NCBI RefSeq assembly: GCF_051304405.1
Contig: NZ_JBPPGG010000006.1
Location: 1-64,000, forward strand
Length of the DNA: 64,000 nt
Direction: 5' to 3'
DNA from: Pedomonas sp051304405
GTDB lineage: Bacteria > Pseudomonadota > Alphaproteobacteria > Sphingomonadales > Sphingomonadaceae
The notes below the pieces were generated by a model. It made no database searches and was not told the DNA's origin. It saw only the letters and a program-made list of their open reading frames with translations. Positions within the stretch are counted from its first letter, which is position 1, and each line of letters begins with the position of its first letter. Positions 49,343-57,392 of this stretch are shown in pieces. The translations under genes and the position numbers were made by a program.

Positions 49343-49947
49343 CCCGACAAGCCGATCATCCCGTCCATGACCTGTTCGTCGAACGCTGGTCGCCGCGCAG
49401 CTTCACCGGCGAGGCGGTGCCGGACGACGTGCTCCTGACCGTGCTGGAGGCGGCGCGCTGGGCGCCCTCCGCCATGAACGCCCAGCCGTGGCGCTTCCTC
49501 GTCGCCCGGCCGGGCGACGCGGCGTGGGACGATTTCGTCGCGCTGCTCGCGCCGCGCAACCGGCTGTGGGCCACGCGCGCCGGGGCGCTGTTCGTCATCG
49601 TCTCCGACACGGAAGTCGAATGGCGCGGCGCCAGCACCTTCAACGTCAGCCACAGCTTCGACACCGGCGCCGCCTGGGCGAGCCTTGCCCTGCAGGCCCA
49701 GCTGCTCGGCTGGCACGCCCACGGCATCGGCGGCTTCGACCGCGAGCTGGCCCGGACACGGCTGGCAATCCCGAAACGCTTCGCGGTCGAGGCGATGGTG
49801 GCGCTGGGCAAGCGCGCCGGTCTCGACCAGCTCCCCGCCGATTTTCACGACCAGGAAACGCCGAACAGCCGCCGACCGCTCGCCGAGACCGTGTTCGAAG
49901 GCCGCTTCGGCAGCCCGCTCAATCCTCAGAAAAGGAGCGCCGCATGA
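49339..49947 (+). CDS. Nitroreductase-family flavoprotein (possible flavin reductase)
   Basis: This 202-aa protein has the FMN-dependent nitroreductase fold: FVERWSPRSFTGEAVPDDVL, EAARWAPSAMNAQPWRFLVA and LALQAQLLGWHAHGIGGFD. In the island it may supply reduced FMN to the two monooxygenases, as the flavin reductase does in the Dsz 4S pathway. Direct reduction of an organic substrate is also possible. GTG 49339 overlaps the ATPase stop; its own stop overlaps the next ATG. Confidence 0.82.
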   Translation: MTRQADHPVHDLFVERWSPRSFTGEAVPDDVLLTVLEAARWAPSAMNAQPWRFLVARPGDAAWDDFVALLAPRNRLWATRAGALFVIVSDTEVEWRGASTFNVSHSFDTGAAWASLALQAQLLGWHAHGIGGFDRELARTRLAIPKRFAVEAMVALGKRAGLDQLPADFHDQETPNSRRPLAETVFEGRFGSPLNPQKRSAA

Positions 49948-50912
49948 CCATCCAGATCCATTGGCAACTCGATGTGACCGCCGAGGCCGGGCGGTCGGAG
50001 CCCTCCGCCCGGCCGCGCGTGCCGGGGGTGGCGCGGGATGTCCGCACGCCCGCCCTCAACCGCTACGACTACTACGCCCAGGTCGCCCGGGCGGCGGCCC
50101 TCACCGGCTTCGACGGCCTGTTCATCCCCTACCGCGAGGACGGGGACGACAGCCAGATCGTCGCCGCCGCCCTCGCCCGCACGACGCCGCGCCTGCGGCT
50201 GGTGCCCGAATTTCCCGCCTCCGCCGGGTCGGCGGTCTATGCCGCCAAGCAGGCCGCGACGTTCCAGCGCTTTACCCACCAGCGGCTCGGCTGGGCCATC
50301 GCCCCGGACGGGGATGACGCCGCCCGCGCCCGCCGGGGCGACCAGGTGGCGGCAAAAGACCTCGCCGAACGGCTCGACGAATTTCTGACCGTCGCGCGCG
50401 CTGTGCACCGGGGCCCGTCCTTCACCTTCAAGGGCCGGTTCTTCGAGGTGCAGAACGGCGGCTTTGCCGAACCGCTGAACCGCGTCGCCTTCCCGACGGT
50501 CTACCTGCGCGGCACGGAGGAGGAGCGGCTGAAACTCTCCGCCCGCCATGCGGACGTGCATCTGCTCGACGCCGCACCCGCCGATGAGCTGAAAAACATC
50601 ATCGAGGTTCTGGGCTGGCTTGCGCTTCAACAGGGCCGCTCCGTCGCCGCCGGGCTCATCCAGCCCGTCCTTGCCCGCGAAACCGCCGAGGAAGCCGAAG
50701 CCGCGCGGCGCGACGCCGGCATCGCCGACGACGCCCCGGTCATCACGGGCAGCTACGACGATGTGGCCGCCCGGCTCGCCGACCTCGCCAGCCTCGGCAT
50801 CCGTCACTTCGTGCTGACCGCAACGCCCGGCTTCGAGGAAGCCTACCGCATCGGCCAGTTTGTCCTCCCCCGCCTGCGCGCGCTGACCGGCTCCGCGCGC
50901 GCCGCCGCCTGA
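49944..50912 (+). CDS. Luciferase-family monooxygenase A of the organosulfur island
   Basis: This 322-aa LLM-class protein has IQIHWQLDVTAE at the start and YYAQVARAAALTGFDGLFIP. FVLTATPGFEEAYRIGQFVL at the C-terminus parallels the HLEEAYRVGE block of SsuD. It is shorter than SsuD (about 380 aa) and lacks much of the middle insertion, so its substrate is not predictable. It probably uses FMNH2 and oxygen to oxidise a C-S compound. ATG 49944 has AAAGGAG upstream and overlaps the nitroreductase stop. Confidence 0.8.
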   Translation: MTIQIHWQLDVTAEAGRSEPSARPRVPGVARDVRTPALNRYDYYAQVARAAALTGFDGLFIPYREDGDDSQIVAAALARTTPRLRLVPEFPASAGSAVYAAKQAATFQRFTHQRLGWAIAPDGDDAARARRGDQVAAKDLAERLDEFLTVARAVHRGPSFTFKGRFFEVQNGGFAEPLNRVAFPTVYLRGTEEERLKLSARHADVHLLDAAPADELKNIIEVLGWLALQQGRSVAAGLIQPVLARETAEEAEAARRDAGIADDAPVITGSYDDVAARLADLASLGIRHFVLTATPGFEEAYRIGQFVLPRLRALTGSARAAA

Positions 50913-50926
50913 CAGGAGAGCGCATC

Positions 50927-52084
50927 ATGACCATCGACTTCTACTGGCGTCTGCCGACCCACGGCTGCCACAGCAGCCTGCGCCACCACGCCTACGACCG
51001 GGGCGACTGGTCGCCGACCGGCCCGCACCACATCGCGCCCGGCCTCGACGCCAGCGGCGCGGACGACGGCTTCCGCTACATCGACCATCTGGCGGAAATC
51101 GCCCGGGCCGCGGAAATTTCCGGCTTCATCGGCGGGCTCATCCCCTCCTTCCCCAACACGGACGACCCGTGGGTGATCGCCCCCCTGCTGGCGCGCGAGA
51201 CCAAGACCTTCCGCTTCATGATCGCCTTCCAGCCGGGCTTCCTCAATCCGGTGCAGGCGGCGCGGCTTTCGGCCAGCCTCCAGCGCGCGACCGGCGGGCG
51301 CACCGTCTACAACATCATCACCGGCGGCGGCGGCCCGGCCCAGCTCTGGTGGGGCGACAGCTTCAGCCACGACGACCGCTACGGCCGCACCACCGAATTT
51401 CTCGACATCCTGAAGGGCGTCTGGGGCAGCGACGATTTCTCCTACCAGGGCCGCTTCTACCGGATCGAGAACGGCAGCCTGCCGCCCCTGCTGCGGCAGG
51501 AGCCGCTGCCGGAAATCTGGTTCTCCGGCTCGTCCGACGCGGCGCTGCAAACCGCCGCCAAACACGCCGACTATTACCTCTCCTGGCTGGAGCCGTTCGA
51601 CCAGCTCGCCGACAAGTTCGCCCGCGTCAAGGAGCGCACGGCCGCGCTCGGCGGCCGGAAGAAATGCGCGGTGCGCGTCGACCTCGTCGCGCGGCCGACC
51701 GAGGAGGAAGCCTGGCGGGATGTGCGCATCGGCTTCGAGAATGTCTCGGCCGAAACCCGCGACCGGCTGCGCGGCCAGCAGACGGACTCCGTCGGCGCGT
51801 CGCGGCAGGCGGCCCTGCGCCCGACCGAGGCCAGGCGCTACGAGGACCTCATCATCGCACCCAACCTCTGGGCCGGGTTCAGCCTGCTGCGCGGCGGCCC
51901 CGCGCTCGGCATCGTCGGCAGCTACGAGCAGTGCGCGGCCAGGCTGGACGAGCTGATCCGGCTGGGGGCCGACGCCTTCATCCTCGCCGGCACCCCGCAC
52001 CTCGAGGAGGCCTACCGGGTGGGCGAGGAAGTGCTCCCCCTGCTGGGTCAGGCCGCCGGCCGGCAGCGCGTGGCCGCCGAATAA
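50927..52084 (+). CDS. SsuD-like FMNH2-dependent monooxygenase with altered active site
   Basis: This 385-aa protein aligns along its length with alkanesulfonate monooxygenase SsuD: DFYWRLPTHGCH, GGRTVYNIITGGGGPAQL, IWFSGSSDAALQTAAKHADY, QTDSVGASRQAAL and SPNLWAGVGL-like PNLWAGFSLLRGG. Against E. coli SsuD from memory, the Tyr of SGYPHLEEAYR is Thr356 (AGTPHLEEAYR) and the Cys of the RSCEDAW loop is absent (SFPNTDDPW). The Arg of LRGG is kept. These changes suggest a different substrate, for example a sulfone or aryl sulfonate. AGGAGAG precedes ATG 50927. Confidence 0.84.
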   Translation: MTIDFYWRLPTHGCHSSLRHHAYDRGDWSPTGPHHIAPGLDASGADDGFRYIDHLAEIARAAEISGFIGGLIPSFPNTDDPWVIAPLLARETKTFRFMIAFQPGFLNPVQAARLSASLQRATGGRTVYNIITGGGGPAQLWWGDSFSHDDRYGRTTEFLDILKGVWGSDDFSYQGRFYRIENGSLPPLLRQEPLPEIWFSGSSDAALQTAAKHADYYLSWLEPFDQLADKFARVKERTAALGGRKKCAVRVDLVARPTEEEAWRDVRIGFENVSAETRDRLRGQQTDSVGASRQAALRPTEARRYEDLIIAPNLWAGFSLLRGGPALGIVGSYEQCAARLDELIRLGADAFILAGTPHLEEAYRVGEEVLPLLGQAAGRQRVAAE

Positions 52085-52114
52085 TCCGCCTCTCAAAAAA
52101 AAAGGATATCCGCC

Positions 52115-52822
52115 ATGACCACACTCAACTCCACGATTCTGGATTTTGCGGAGCAGGCCACGCGGGACGCCGCCATCGCCTTTCGCGGGCTGCGGGAGAC
52201 CGGCACCCTCTCCCCCTCCGGCACCGTGAATTTTGTCGAGCGCGTGCCGGGCGAGGACGCGGTTGTCTCCCTCGGCTATCCCGGCCCGTTCCGGCCGGAC
52301 GCCCCGCTGAACCCGACCATCCTCGCCTTTGACGGCACCGTGCTCTCGGGCGATGCCAACGGCAATCTGGGCGGCGGCCGCTACCTGCCGATTTTCCGCG
52401 CCCATGCGGACATCACCACCGTCAGCCACGTGCACACGGTTTATCTGGGTGCCTGGTCGCAGAGCCACCGCGCGCTGCCGATCCGCTACGTGCCGGTGCA
52501 GCGCTGGACGCGGGCGCGGGAGCTGCCGATCTACATCGACCGCCGCCAGGGCGAGGCGAGCTTTATTCTGGACGTGCTGGCGAAAGACCCGGACGTGCCC
52601 GCCATTCTGGAGGCCAACGGCGGCTCCACCGCCTGGGGCCGCAAGGGTCTCCTGAACCTCGCCAATTATATCGTGCTGCTGGAGGAAGGCGCCCGCTTCC
52701 AGGCCATTGCCGAGACCCTCGGCGGCTCGAAAAACTATGGCCCCGGCGTGCTGGAGCAGCAGTGGAAAATGTCCGGCCTCCTGCGCGAGACCGACCGGTT
52801 CGACACCGTCGCCGCCGAATAA
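52115..52822 (+). CDS. Class II aldolase/adducin-family protein
   Basis: This 235-aa protein resembles fuculose-phosphate-aldolase-type class II enzymes. SPSGTVNFVERVPGEDAVVS and ITTVSHVHTVYLGAWSQSHR supply the usual metal-binding His-x-His. Members cleave or epimerise sugar phosphates using zinc, but many function in other pathways. As the last gene of the island it may process the carbon part after desulfurisation. AAAAGGA precedes ATG 52115, and a terminator follows the stop by 55 bp. Confidence 0.82.
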   Translation: MTTLNSTILDFAEQATRDAAIAFRGLRETGTLSPSGTVNFVERVPGEDAVVSLGYPGPFRPDAPLNPTILAFDGTVLSGDANGNLGGGRYLPIFRAHADITTVSHVHTVYLGAWSQSHRALPIRYVPVQRWTRARELPIYIDRRQGEASFILDVLAKDPDVPAILEANGGSTAWGRKGLLNLANYIVLLEEGARFQAIAETLGGSKNYGPGVLEQQWKMSGLLRETDRFDTVAAE

Positions 52823-52876
52823 CAAGCCGCATTTTTTCCCGGGAGCCCGTCCCGGGAGCCGATCCCGAACAGGGAA

Positions 52877-52912
52877 GCCGGGTTGGCCATCGCCAGCCCG
52901 GTTTCTTTTTTT
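52877..52912 (+). terminator. Intrinsic terminator of the organosulfur operon
   Basis: CCGGGTTGGC (52878-52887) and GCCAGCCCGG (52892-52901) form a 10-bp stem with one G-U pair and a 4-nt loop, followed by TTTCTTTTTTT. It closes an operon of about 13 kb. The duplicated CCCGGGAGCC just before it (about 52840-52860) has no clear role. Confidence 0.88.
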
Positions 52913-53145
52913 GAGCGTCTTTCTTTTTTCCCGAGAGACCGGCGCGGACAGAGGCACCAGCATCAGGCATGAGGATTACGGACACCCTTGCGCCCTTTCG
53001 ATTTCGACATAATCGTTATGGGCTAGCCCCTCACCCTTGCCATGGGCGGCGGGCTGGCCCGAGGGATACGGCCGTGCTAGAGTGGCTGCGGCTGCAAGAT
53101 CACCTCTCCGCCATCAGGGATTGCACTGTCAGCGCGCCTATGGTT

Positions 53146-53178
53146 AAGTTTGCGCGAAAGGACATCTCGTGCAAACTT
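53146..53178 (+). promoter_or_regulatory. Inverted repeat spanning the start of the next gene
   Basis: AAGTTTGC (53146-53153) and GCAAACTT (53171-53178) flank 17 bp that contain the likely GTG start at 53169. The core TTTGC/GCAAA recurs around the replication origin. It could be an autoregulatory site. The remaining 52913-53145 shows nothing else I can support. Confidence 0.4.
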
Positions 53179-54251
53179 TTCTCTCCGCACTGGCCGGATA
53201 CGAGGTGGAAACCGCCGGGGCGCGCCTCGCCGCGCTGAGGGCCTGCGAGCAGGCGGCCATGGCCGTGGCCCGGCTGGATCAGGCCGTTTTCGGCCATCCT
53301 TACGCCCGGCTCTGGCGGGCCTACAACGAAATCCAGGCTTTGGCGGAGCTGGCCCGGCAGGTGAGCGAGCCCGCTGACGCCACACGCATTTTTTCCGCGC
53401 TGGCAGGGGCCGAAAATCATGTTCTGGAGCCCGCCATCGGCCGCCAGACCCATGCCGCCCGCAGCCGCTGGCGCGCCATGGAGCGGCGCAAGGACCACGC
53501 TGCGCAAAAGGCGGTGGTGGATGAGGTGTGCGCTTTTGGCCCGCATGGGGGCCCCGTGCTCGTGCTGCTGATCGCCCGCCTGCACCGGCTGGAGCGCCTG
53601 CGGCTCGACCGCTGCGACCTCGCGCTGGCCATGCCCTATGCCCTCCATCGGCTGAAGCTGACCCAGACCCACCTGCCCGGGCTCATGGGCTCGGTGCGGT
53701 CCCTCGCCTCGCAGGAATTTTCGTCCCTCGAGATGATCGAGCGGTTCTGCGAGCGCCTTGCCGCCCAGGCGCAACAGGGGCTGCGGCTGCTGGAGGACAT
53801 CGACCGGGCGGTGGCGGAAAGTCAGCGGAAAGTGGAGGGCGCGAAAACTCAGCGGAAGGAGGCGCTGCGGCGCCTCGCCTGGGAAGCGCTGTGGCCCCGC
53901 CCCCTCTCGCCCGCCGGGCTTGCGCGGCGCTGGGGGCAGCAGGTCTCGACCACCTCGCGCCTGTTGAAAGCGGGCGAGACGATCGGGCTTGTGCAGCCGA
54001 TCGTTGACCGCTCCGGGATGAAGCGCCCCATCTACCAGCGCTACGCCGGGCCCCTTCTGGTGCAGATGGCGGGGATCGAACCGCCGAGCCGGGGCCGCCC
54101 TGCCCTCGCCCCGCATCCGGCGACGCTCGAGGCCGGTTTCGACGAGGCCGCCTTCAACGATGCCCTTGCGGCCGTCGACCGGGCGCTGGAGCGGCTGGGC
54201 ATCGCCCCGCCCCTCGACGCGCTGGCGGACGACGAATCAGACGAGGACTGA
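53169..54251 (+). CDS. Hypothetical replicon-associated protein
   Basis: I do not recognise this 360-aa protein. It is Arg/Leu/Ala-rich and largely helical, with a coiled-coil-like stretch (about residues 205-240, including EDIDRAVAESQRKVEGAKTQ). A possible winged-helix region follows (SPAGLARRWGQQVSTTSRLL, residues about 250-275), and the tail is acidic (ADDESDED). It lies next to parB, is convergent with it, and its coding sequence holds two exact iteron-like motifs (53814-53829, 53841-53856). A role in replication or copy-number control is possible. The start is GTG 53169. Confidence 0.6.
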   Translation: MQTFLSALAGYEVETAGARLAALRACEQAAMAVARLDQAVFGHPYARLWRAYNEIQALAELARQVSEPADATRIFSALAGAENHVLEPAIGRQTHAARSRWRAMERRKDHAAQKAVVDEVCAFGPHGGPVLVLLIARLHRLERLRLDRCDLALAMPYALHRLKLTQTHLPGLMGSVRSLASQEFSSLEMIERFCERLAAQAQQGLRLLEDIDRAVAESQRKVEGAKTQRKEALRRLAWEALWPRPLSPAGLARRWGQQVSTTSRLLKAGETIGLVQPIVDRSGMKRPIYQRYAGPLLVQMAGIEPPSRGRPALAPHPATLEAGFDEAAFNDALAAVDRALERLGIAPPLDALADDESDED

Positions 54252-54323
54252 GACCGGCGCCCTGCCCTCATCCCCACCAATAACAGCCCGGAGACGGCAG
54301 TTTTCTGCGGGTTTGGGGGAAGA

Positions 54324-54337
54324 TTGCAGATCTGCAA
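54324..54337. other. Candidate parS site 1
   Basis: TTGCAGATCTGCAA is a perfect 14-bp palindrome, about 165 bp downstream of the parB stop. A second copy with one change lies at 54484. The flanks ATTGCAG...CTGCAAGA also match. Such palindromes beside parB are typical centromere sites. Confidence 0.6.
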
Positions 54338-54447
54338 GACGGAGCCGGGCGAACCAACCCGGCCCCCTGCCCGGCCCCGCATCAGAGGCCCCTCCCCGCT
54401 GGCCCCCGGCAGGGAAAGCTGCCCCTTTTTCCAGGGGCAATGGCAAC

Positions 54448-54475
54448 AAAAAAGCCGCAGAAAACTGCGGCTTTT
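54448..54475 (-). terminator. Terminator of the parAB operon
   Basis: AAAAGCCGCAG and CTGCGGCTTTT form an 11-bp stem with an AAAA loop. On the minus strand it is followed by a run of six T. It lies 25 bp past the parB stop. Its core CCGCAGAAAACTGC is repeated in inverse orientation at about 54296-54310. Confidence 0.8.
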
Positions 54476-54483
54476 GAGCGGAA

Positions 54484-54497
54484 TTGCAGGTCTGCAA
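54484..54497. other. Candidate parS site 2
   Basis: TTGCAGGTCTGCAA differs from site 1 in one central base and lies 2 bp past the parB stop codon. The extended match with site 1 is 16 of 17 bp. Confidence 0.58.
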
Positions 54498-54499
54498 GA

Positions 54500-55504
54500 T
54501 CAGCGCAGCAGTTGCGCCGCCGTCTGGGTGATGTAGGCGATCACCTGATCCTTGCTGGCGCCATGGCCGGGCAGCACCTGAATCTGGAACGCGCCGCCCC
54601 GGCCCGGCCGGGTGAAGCGCAGGATCGGGCGGCCGTTGGGCAGGGTCACGGTCTCCGGCCCCGCCTTGGCGGCCTTCGGCGCGGCCGCGCTTTTCTTGAG
54701 CCGGGTCCGCACCGTCGCCACCGGCAGGAACGGCTTGCCCTCCGCCGCCAGCCGCGCCTGCTCCGCCGCCAGCTCGGCGGCAGCGGCCAGCACGGCGGCG
54801 CGGCTCTTCTCGGTCTTGAGCAGCGGCGCGATTTCGGCCGCGGCGGTGATGTTGACCAGACGCCGGTCGCCGAACGCCGCCAGCACCTCCTCCGGCAGCC
54901 GGGCCATGGTCAGATAGCGGCTCAGCCAGCTTTCAGAGACGTTGAGCCGCTTGGCCATGGCGTGCTGCTGGCCGTCGTAATAGCTCTCCAGCGCCAGAGC
55001 ATAGGAGCGGGCGCGCTCGTAGTCCGAGATGTCCTGCCGCTCGCGGTTCTCCAGGTCCTGCAGGCGGAAGGCGGTCTCGTCGTCCATGTCCTGCACGGCG
55101 ACGAGGAACTTCATCTCCGGGTAGTTGTGGGCGCGCAGCCAGCTGATGCTCCAGTGGCGCCGCGCACCGCAGATCACCTCGTAATCGACGTTGGCATCGC
55201 CCCGCACCGGCCGCACGATGGCGGGGATCTTCTGGCCGCCCTCGGCGATGAGGTTGTCGATGAGGTCTTGGCACTGCGCCAGCGTGAGCTGGTCGTAGAT
55301 GCGGGCGTTGCCCTCCCAGATGCGGCAGCGCGCCGGGTCGATCAGCCGCTGGGTCTGCACCTTGGTGTCCGAGCCCAGCGCCGAGCCCAGCGCCGACATG
55401 CGGGTGGAAAGGTTGGCGTTGTCGCCGCCGGCGCTCGGCTCCGGCGTGTTGGCCTGCCGCTTCTCCAGCGCCTGCGAGATGATGGATCGTGCCTTGATCG
55501 CCAT
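54500..55504 (-). CDS. parB: Partition protein ParB
   Basis: This 334-aa plasmid-type ParB is preceded on the same strand by parA. A disordered N-terminus (Ser/Gly-rich to about residue 50) is followed by the CTPase/ParB-N block (VICGARRHWSISWLRAHNYP, LENRERQDISDYERARSYA). A helix-turn-helix follows (MAKRLNVSESWLSRYLTMAR) with a C-terminal dimer region. It should bind the palindromes just downstream and drive segregation with ParA. ATG 55504 has GGAGAGGGAA upstream; the extended upstream frame is not needed. Confidence 0.92.
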   Translation of the reverse strand: MAIKARSIISQALEKRQANTPEPSAGGDNANLSTRMSALGSALGSDTKVQTQRLIDPARCRIWEGNARIYDQLTLAQCQDLIDNLIAEGGQKIPAIVRPVRGDANVDYEVICGARRHWSISWLRAHNYPEMKFLVAVQDMDDETAFRLQDLENRERQDISDYERARSYALALESYYDGQQHAMAKRLNVSESWLSRYLTMARLPEEVLAAFGDRRLVNITAAAEIAPLLKTEKSRAAVLAAAAELAAEQARLAAEGKPFLPVATVRTRLKKSAAAPKAAKAGPETVTLPNGRPILRFTRPGRGGAFQIQVLPGHGASKDQVIAYITQTAAQLLR

Positions 55505-55554
55505 GCTTCCCTCTCCTCTTGCCGGAGGTCCGGTTGTGCTGCGTGCGGATGGGC

Positions 55555-56733
55555 TCAGAGCAGGCCCGCCTGCTCCAGCGCCTCGTAATGGCTCGGCCAG
55601 GTCTTGCGGATCAGCAGCTCCAGCTCCTTGCCGTATGCGTCGAGGTACGACATGCACCGCGTCCAGGTCTGGCGCGAGGCGGTCGGCTGGCCGATTTCGT
55701 AGACGCTTTTCAGCAACATGCCCGCGTTGTCGATTTCCGCCGAGTCCTTCAGCTGGGCGCGCATCATGCGGCGGCCCCAGGTCTCCTCCATGAAGTGGCT
55801 CATCTCGCCATGGCTGGTCTTGGTGTCCGAGCCGCGGGAGATGACGACGCGGAGGAACTTGTAGGTGCGCTCGCGCGGCAGGCTGGAGAGCTGCTCCAGC
55901 ACGTCGGTCATCATGGAGATGAACTTGCGGGTGGAGAACAGGTCCACGTTCGAGGGCAGCGTCGGGATCAGCAGCGCATTGGCGGCCCGCAGCACGCTCA
56001 GCGAGATGAAGCCGAGCGCCGGGGGCGAGTCGAGGATCACCACGTCATAGTTCTGCGCGGCGCGCTCGATGCCCTCGCGCAGCCAGTCGAAGTGAATGGG
56101 GTTGTCCTTGAGCAGGACCGCCATTTCATATTCCGAGCTGAACAGGTCCAGGTTGGCCGGGATAAGGTCCAGCCCCTCCCAGTGCGTCTTGCGGATGGCG
56201 TAGTTCAGATCCTCGTAGTCCCGGCGCAGATAGGGATAGAGCGTGTCGTTGCCGGAGAGGTCCACATCCGGGTTGATGCCCATGAGGCTGGTGGACGACC
56301 CCTGCGGATCGCAGTCCACCAGCAGCACGCGGTAGCCCTTGAGCGCCAGATAATGGGCCGTGTGCACCGCGATGGTGGACTTGCCGACGCCGCCCTTGAA
56401 GTTCTGCACCGAGAGAATGACCGGCTCGTCGGTCTCGGCCCGCCAGGGCAGGGTGCCGAACACCCGGCGCATGTTGTTGATCTCCGGCAGGGTGTAGCCC
56501 ACGCGCCGGTTGGTGGCGGACAGCTCCGGCGGCGGCAGACGGCCGGACGCTTCGGCCTCCCGGATGGACTCGGAGGAGCGGCCGATCATTTCCGCTGCCT
56601 TGCCCATCGGGAAGCGCAACGTCAGCTCACGTCGCTGGTCGCGCTGCGAAACCACATCTTCCAGCGCCTGGAACGACAGCTCGGTGTCGTTGCGAAAGGC
56701 GAGAATGGTCTCGAGCGTCTCTACGGGTTCCAT
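55555..56733 (-). CDS. parA: Partition ATPase ParA (type Ia)
   Basis: This 392-aa protein has an N-terminal DNA-binding region of about 95 residues (GKAAEMIGRSSESIREAEA, a MerR-like helix-turn-helix), so it probably represses its own operon. The deviant Walker A motif KGGVGKST is at residues 113-120. VDCDPQGSSTSLMGI and VILDSPPALGFISL complete the ATPase. ATG 56733 has AAGGAG upstream. It is divergent from repA across the iteron region. Confidence 0.94.
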   Translation of the reverse strand: MEPVETLETILAFRNDTELSFQALEDVVSQRDQRRELTLRFPMGKAAEMIGRSSESIREAEASGRLPPPELSATNRRVGYTLPEINNMRRVFGTLPWRAETDEPVILSVQNFKGGVGKSTIAVHTAHYLALKGYRVLLVDCDPQGSSTSLMGINPDVDLSGNDTLYPYLRRDYEDLNYAIRKTHWEGLDLIPANLDLFSSEYEMAVLLKDNPIHFDWLREGIERAAQNYDVVILDSPPALGFISLSVLRAANALLIPTLPSNVDLFSTRKFISMMTDVLEQLSSLPRERTYKFLRVVISRGSDTKTSHGEMSHFMEETWGRRMMRAQLKDSAEIDNAGMLLKSVYEIGQPTASRQTWTRCMSYLDAYGKELELLIRKTWPSHYEALEQAGLL

Positions 56734-56787
56734 GTGCAGCAGGCTCCTTGGACTGGCAACAGATCGCTTATAGACGCGGTGGTTTGC

Positions 56788-57300
56788 AAATTGAAACCCC
56801 TGAGCGGTGTATTTTGCAAACCCTCCCGCTGACTTTGCGCATTCGGCCAAATTCCGAGTCGCAGCCGGAACGCCCTGCCGGGCCCAGTGCGACTCCGACC
56901 GGACGCCGTCGCGCGCGCGGGGGGAGCCCCCGTCAGCCTGTGGATAAGCTCCGCTGGCTTTTCGCGCTTCCGCTGAGTTTTCGCACGCGCGCTCCGCCGA
57001 CTTTCCCACCGATGCTCCGCTGCCTTTCCGCAGCGACTCGAACCGTGTCCGCTCACTTTCCGCACGGCTCAGATTCTGATTCCTATAGACCGAACCTGAA
57101 TCCCTTCCGATAAGATAACGAAAACTCAGCGGGGCGACCCTCGTCCGGTCGGGGCGCACCCCGATGGCAGGAATCGTTTTTCAATTTTTGGCTTGTCTTT
57201 TTTGCAAACCGGACGCCACATGAGGGCCGGTTCGCAAACGATCCCGCTGCCAGGCTCCAACTGGCAAACGCGAAAAGCCAGCGGACGACTTTGCAAATTC
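56788..57300. other. Replication origin region with iterons
   Basis: Between parA and repA I see eight copies of an iteron close to TCCGCTGACTTTTCGCAC. Forward copies are at 56825, 56950, 56969, 56993, 57016 and 57048. Reverse copies end near 57134 and 57285. A second motif, TTTGCAAA or GCAAAC, recurs at about 56793, 56813, 57191, 57233, 57263 and 57291. A TGTGGATAA DnaA-box-like sequence lies at 56939-56947. Forward iteron spacing is 19-32 bp. This fits a Rep-dependent, iteron-controlled origin. Confidence 0.8.
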
Positions 57301-57392
57301 CGTGTGTTTTTGCGTGACAAACGCCAACCAGTAACCCTAGGCTTGCGGTCGAGAGTCGCATGGGGCCGCCAGAATGAGTGACGGGATCCGAG

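Noticed and set aside
52823..53168. Integration border of a mobile element
   Set aside because: No transposase, integrase, tRNA target or flanking direct repeat was seen. The gap is explained by a terminator and a promoter.
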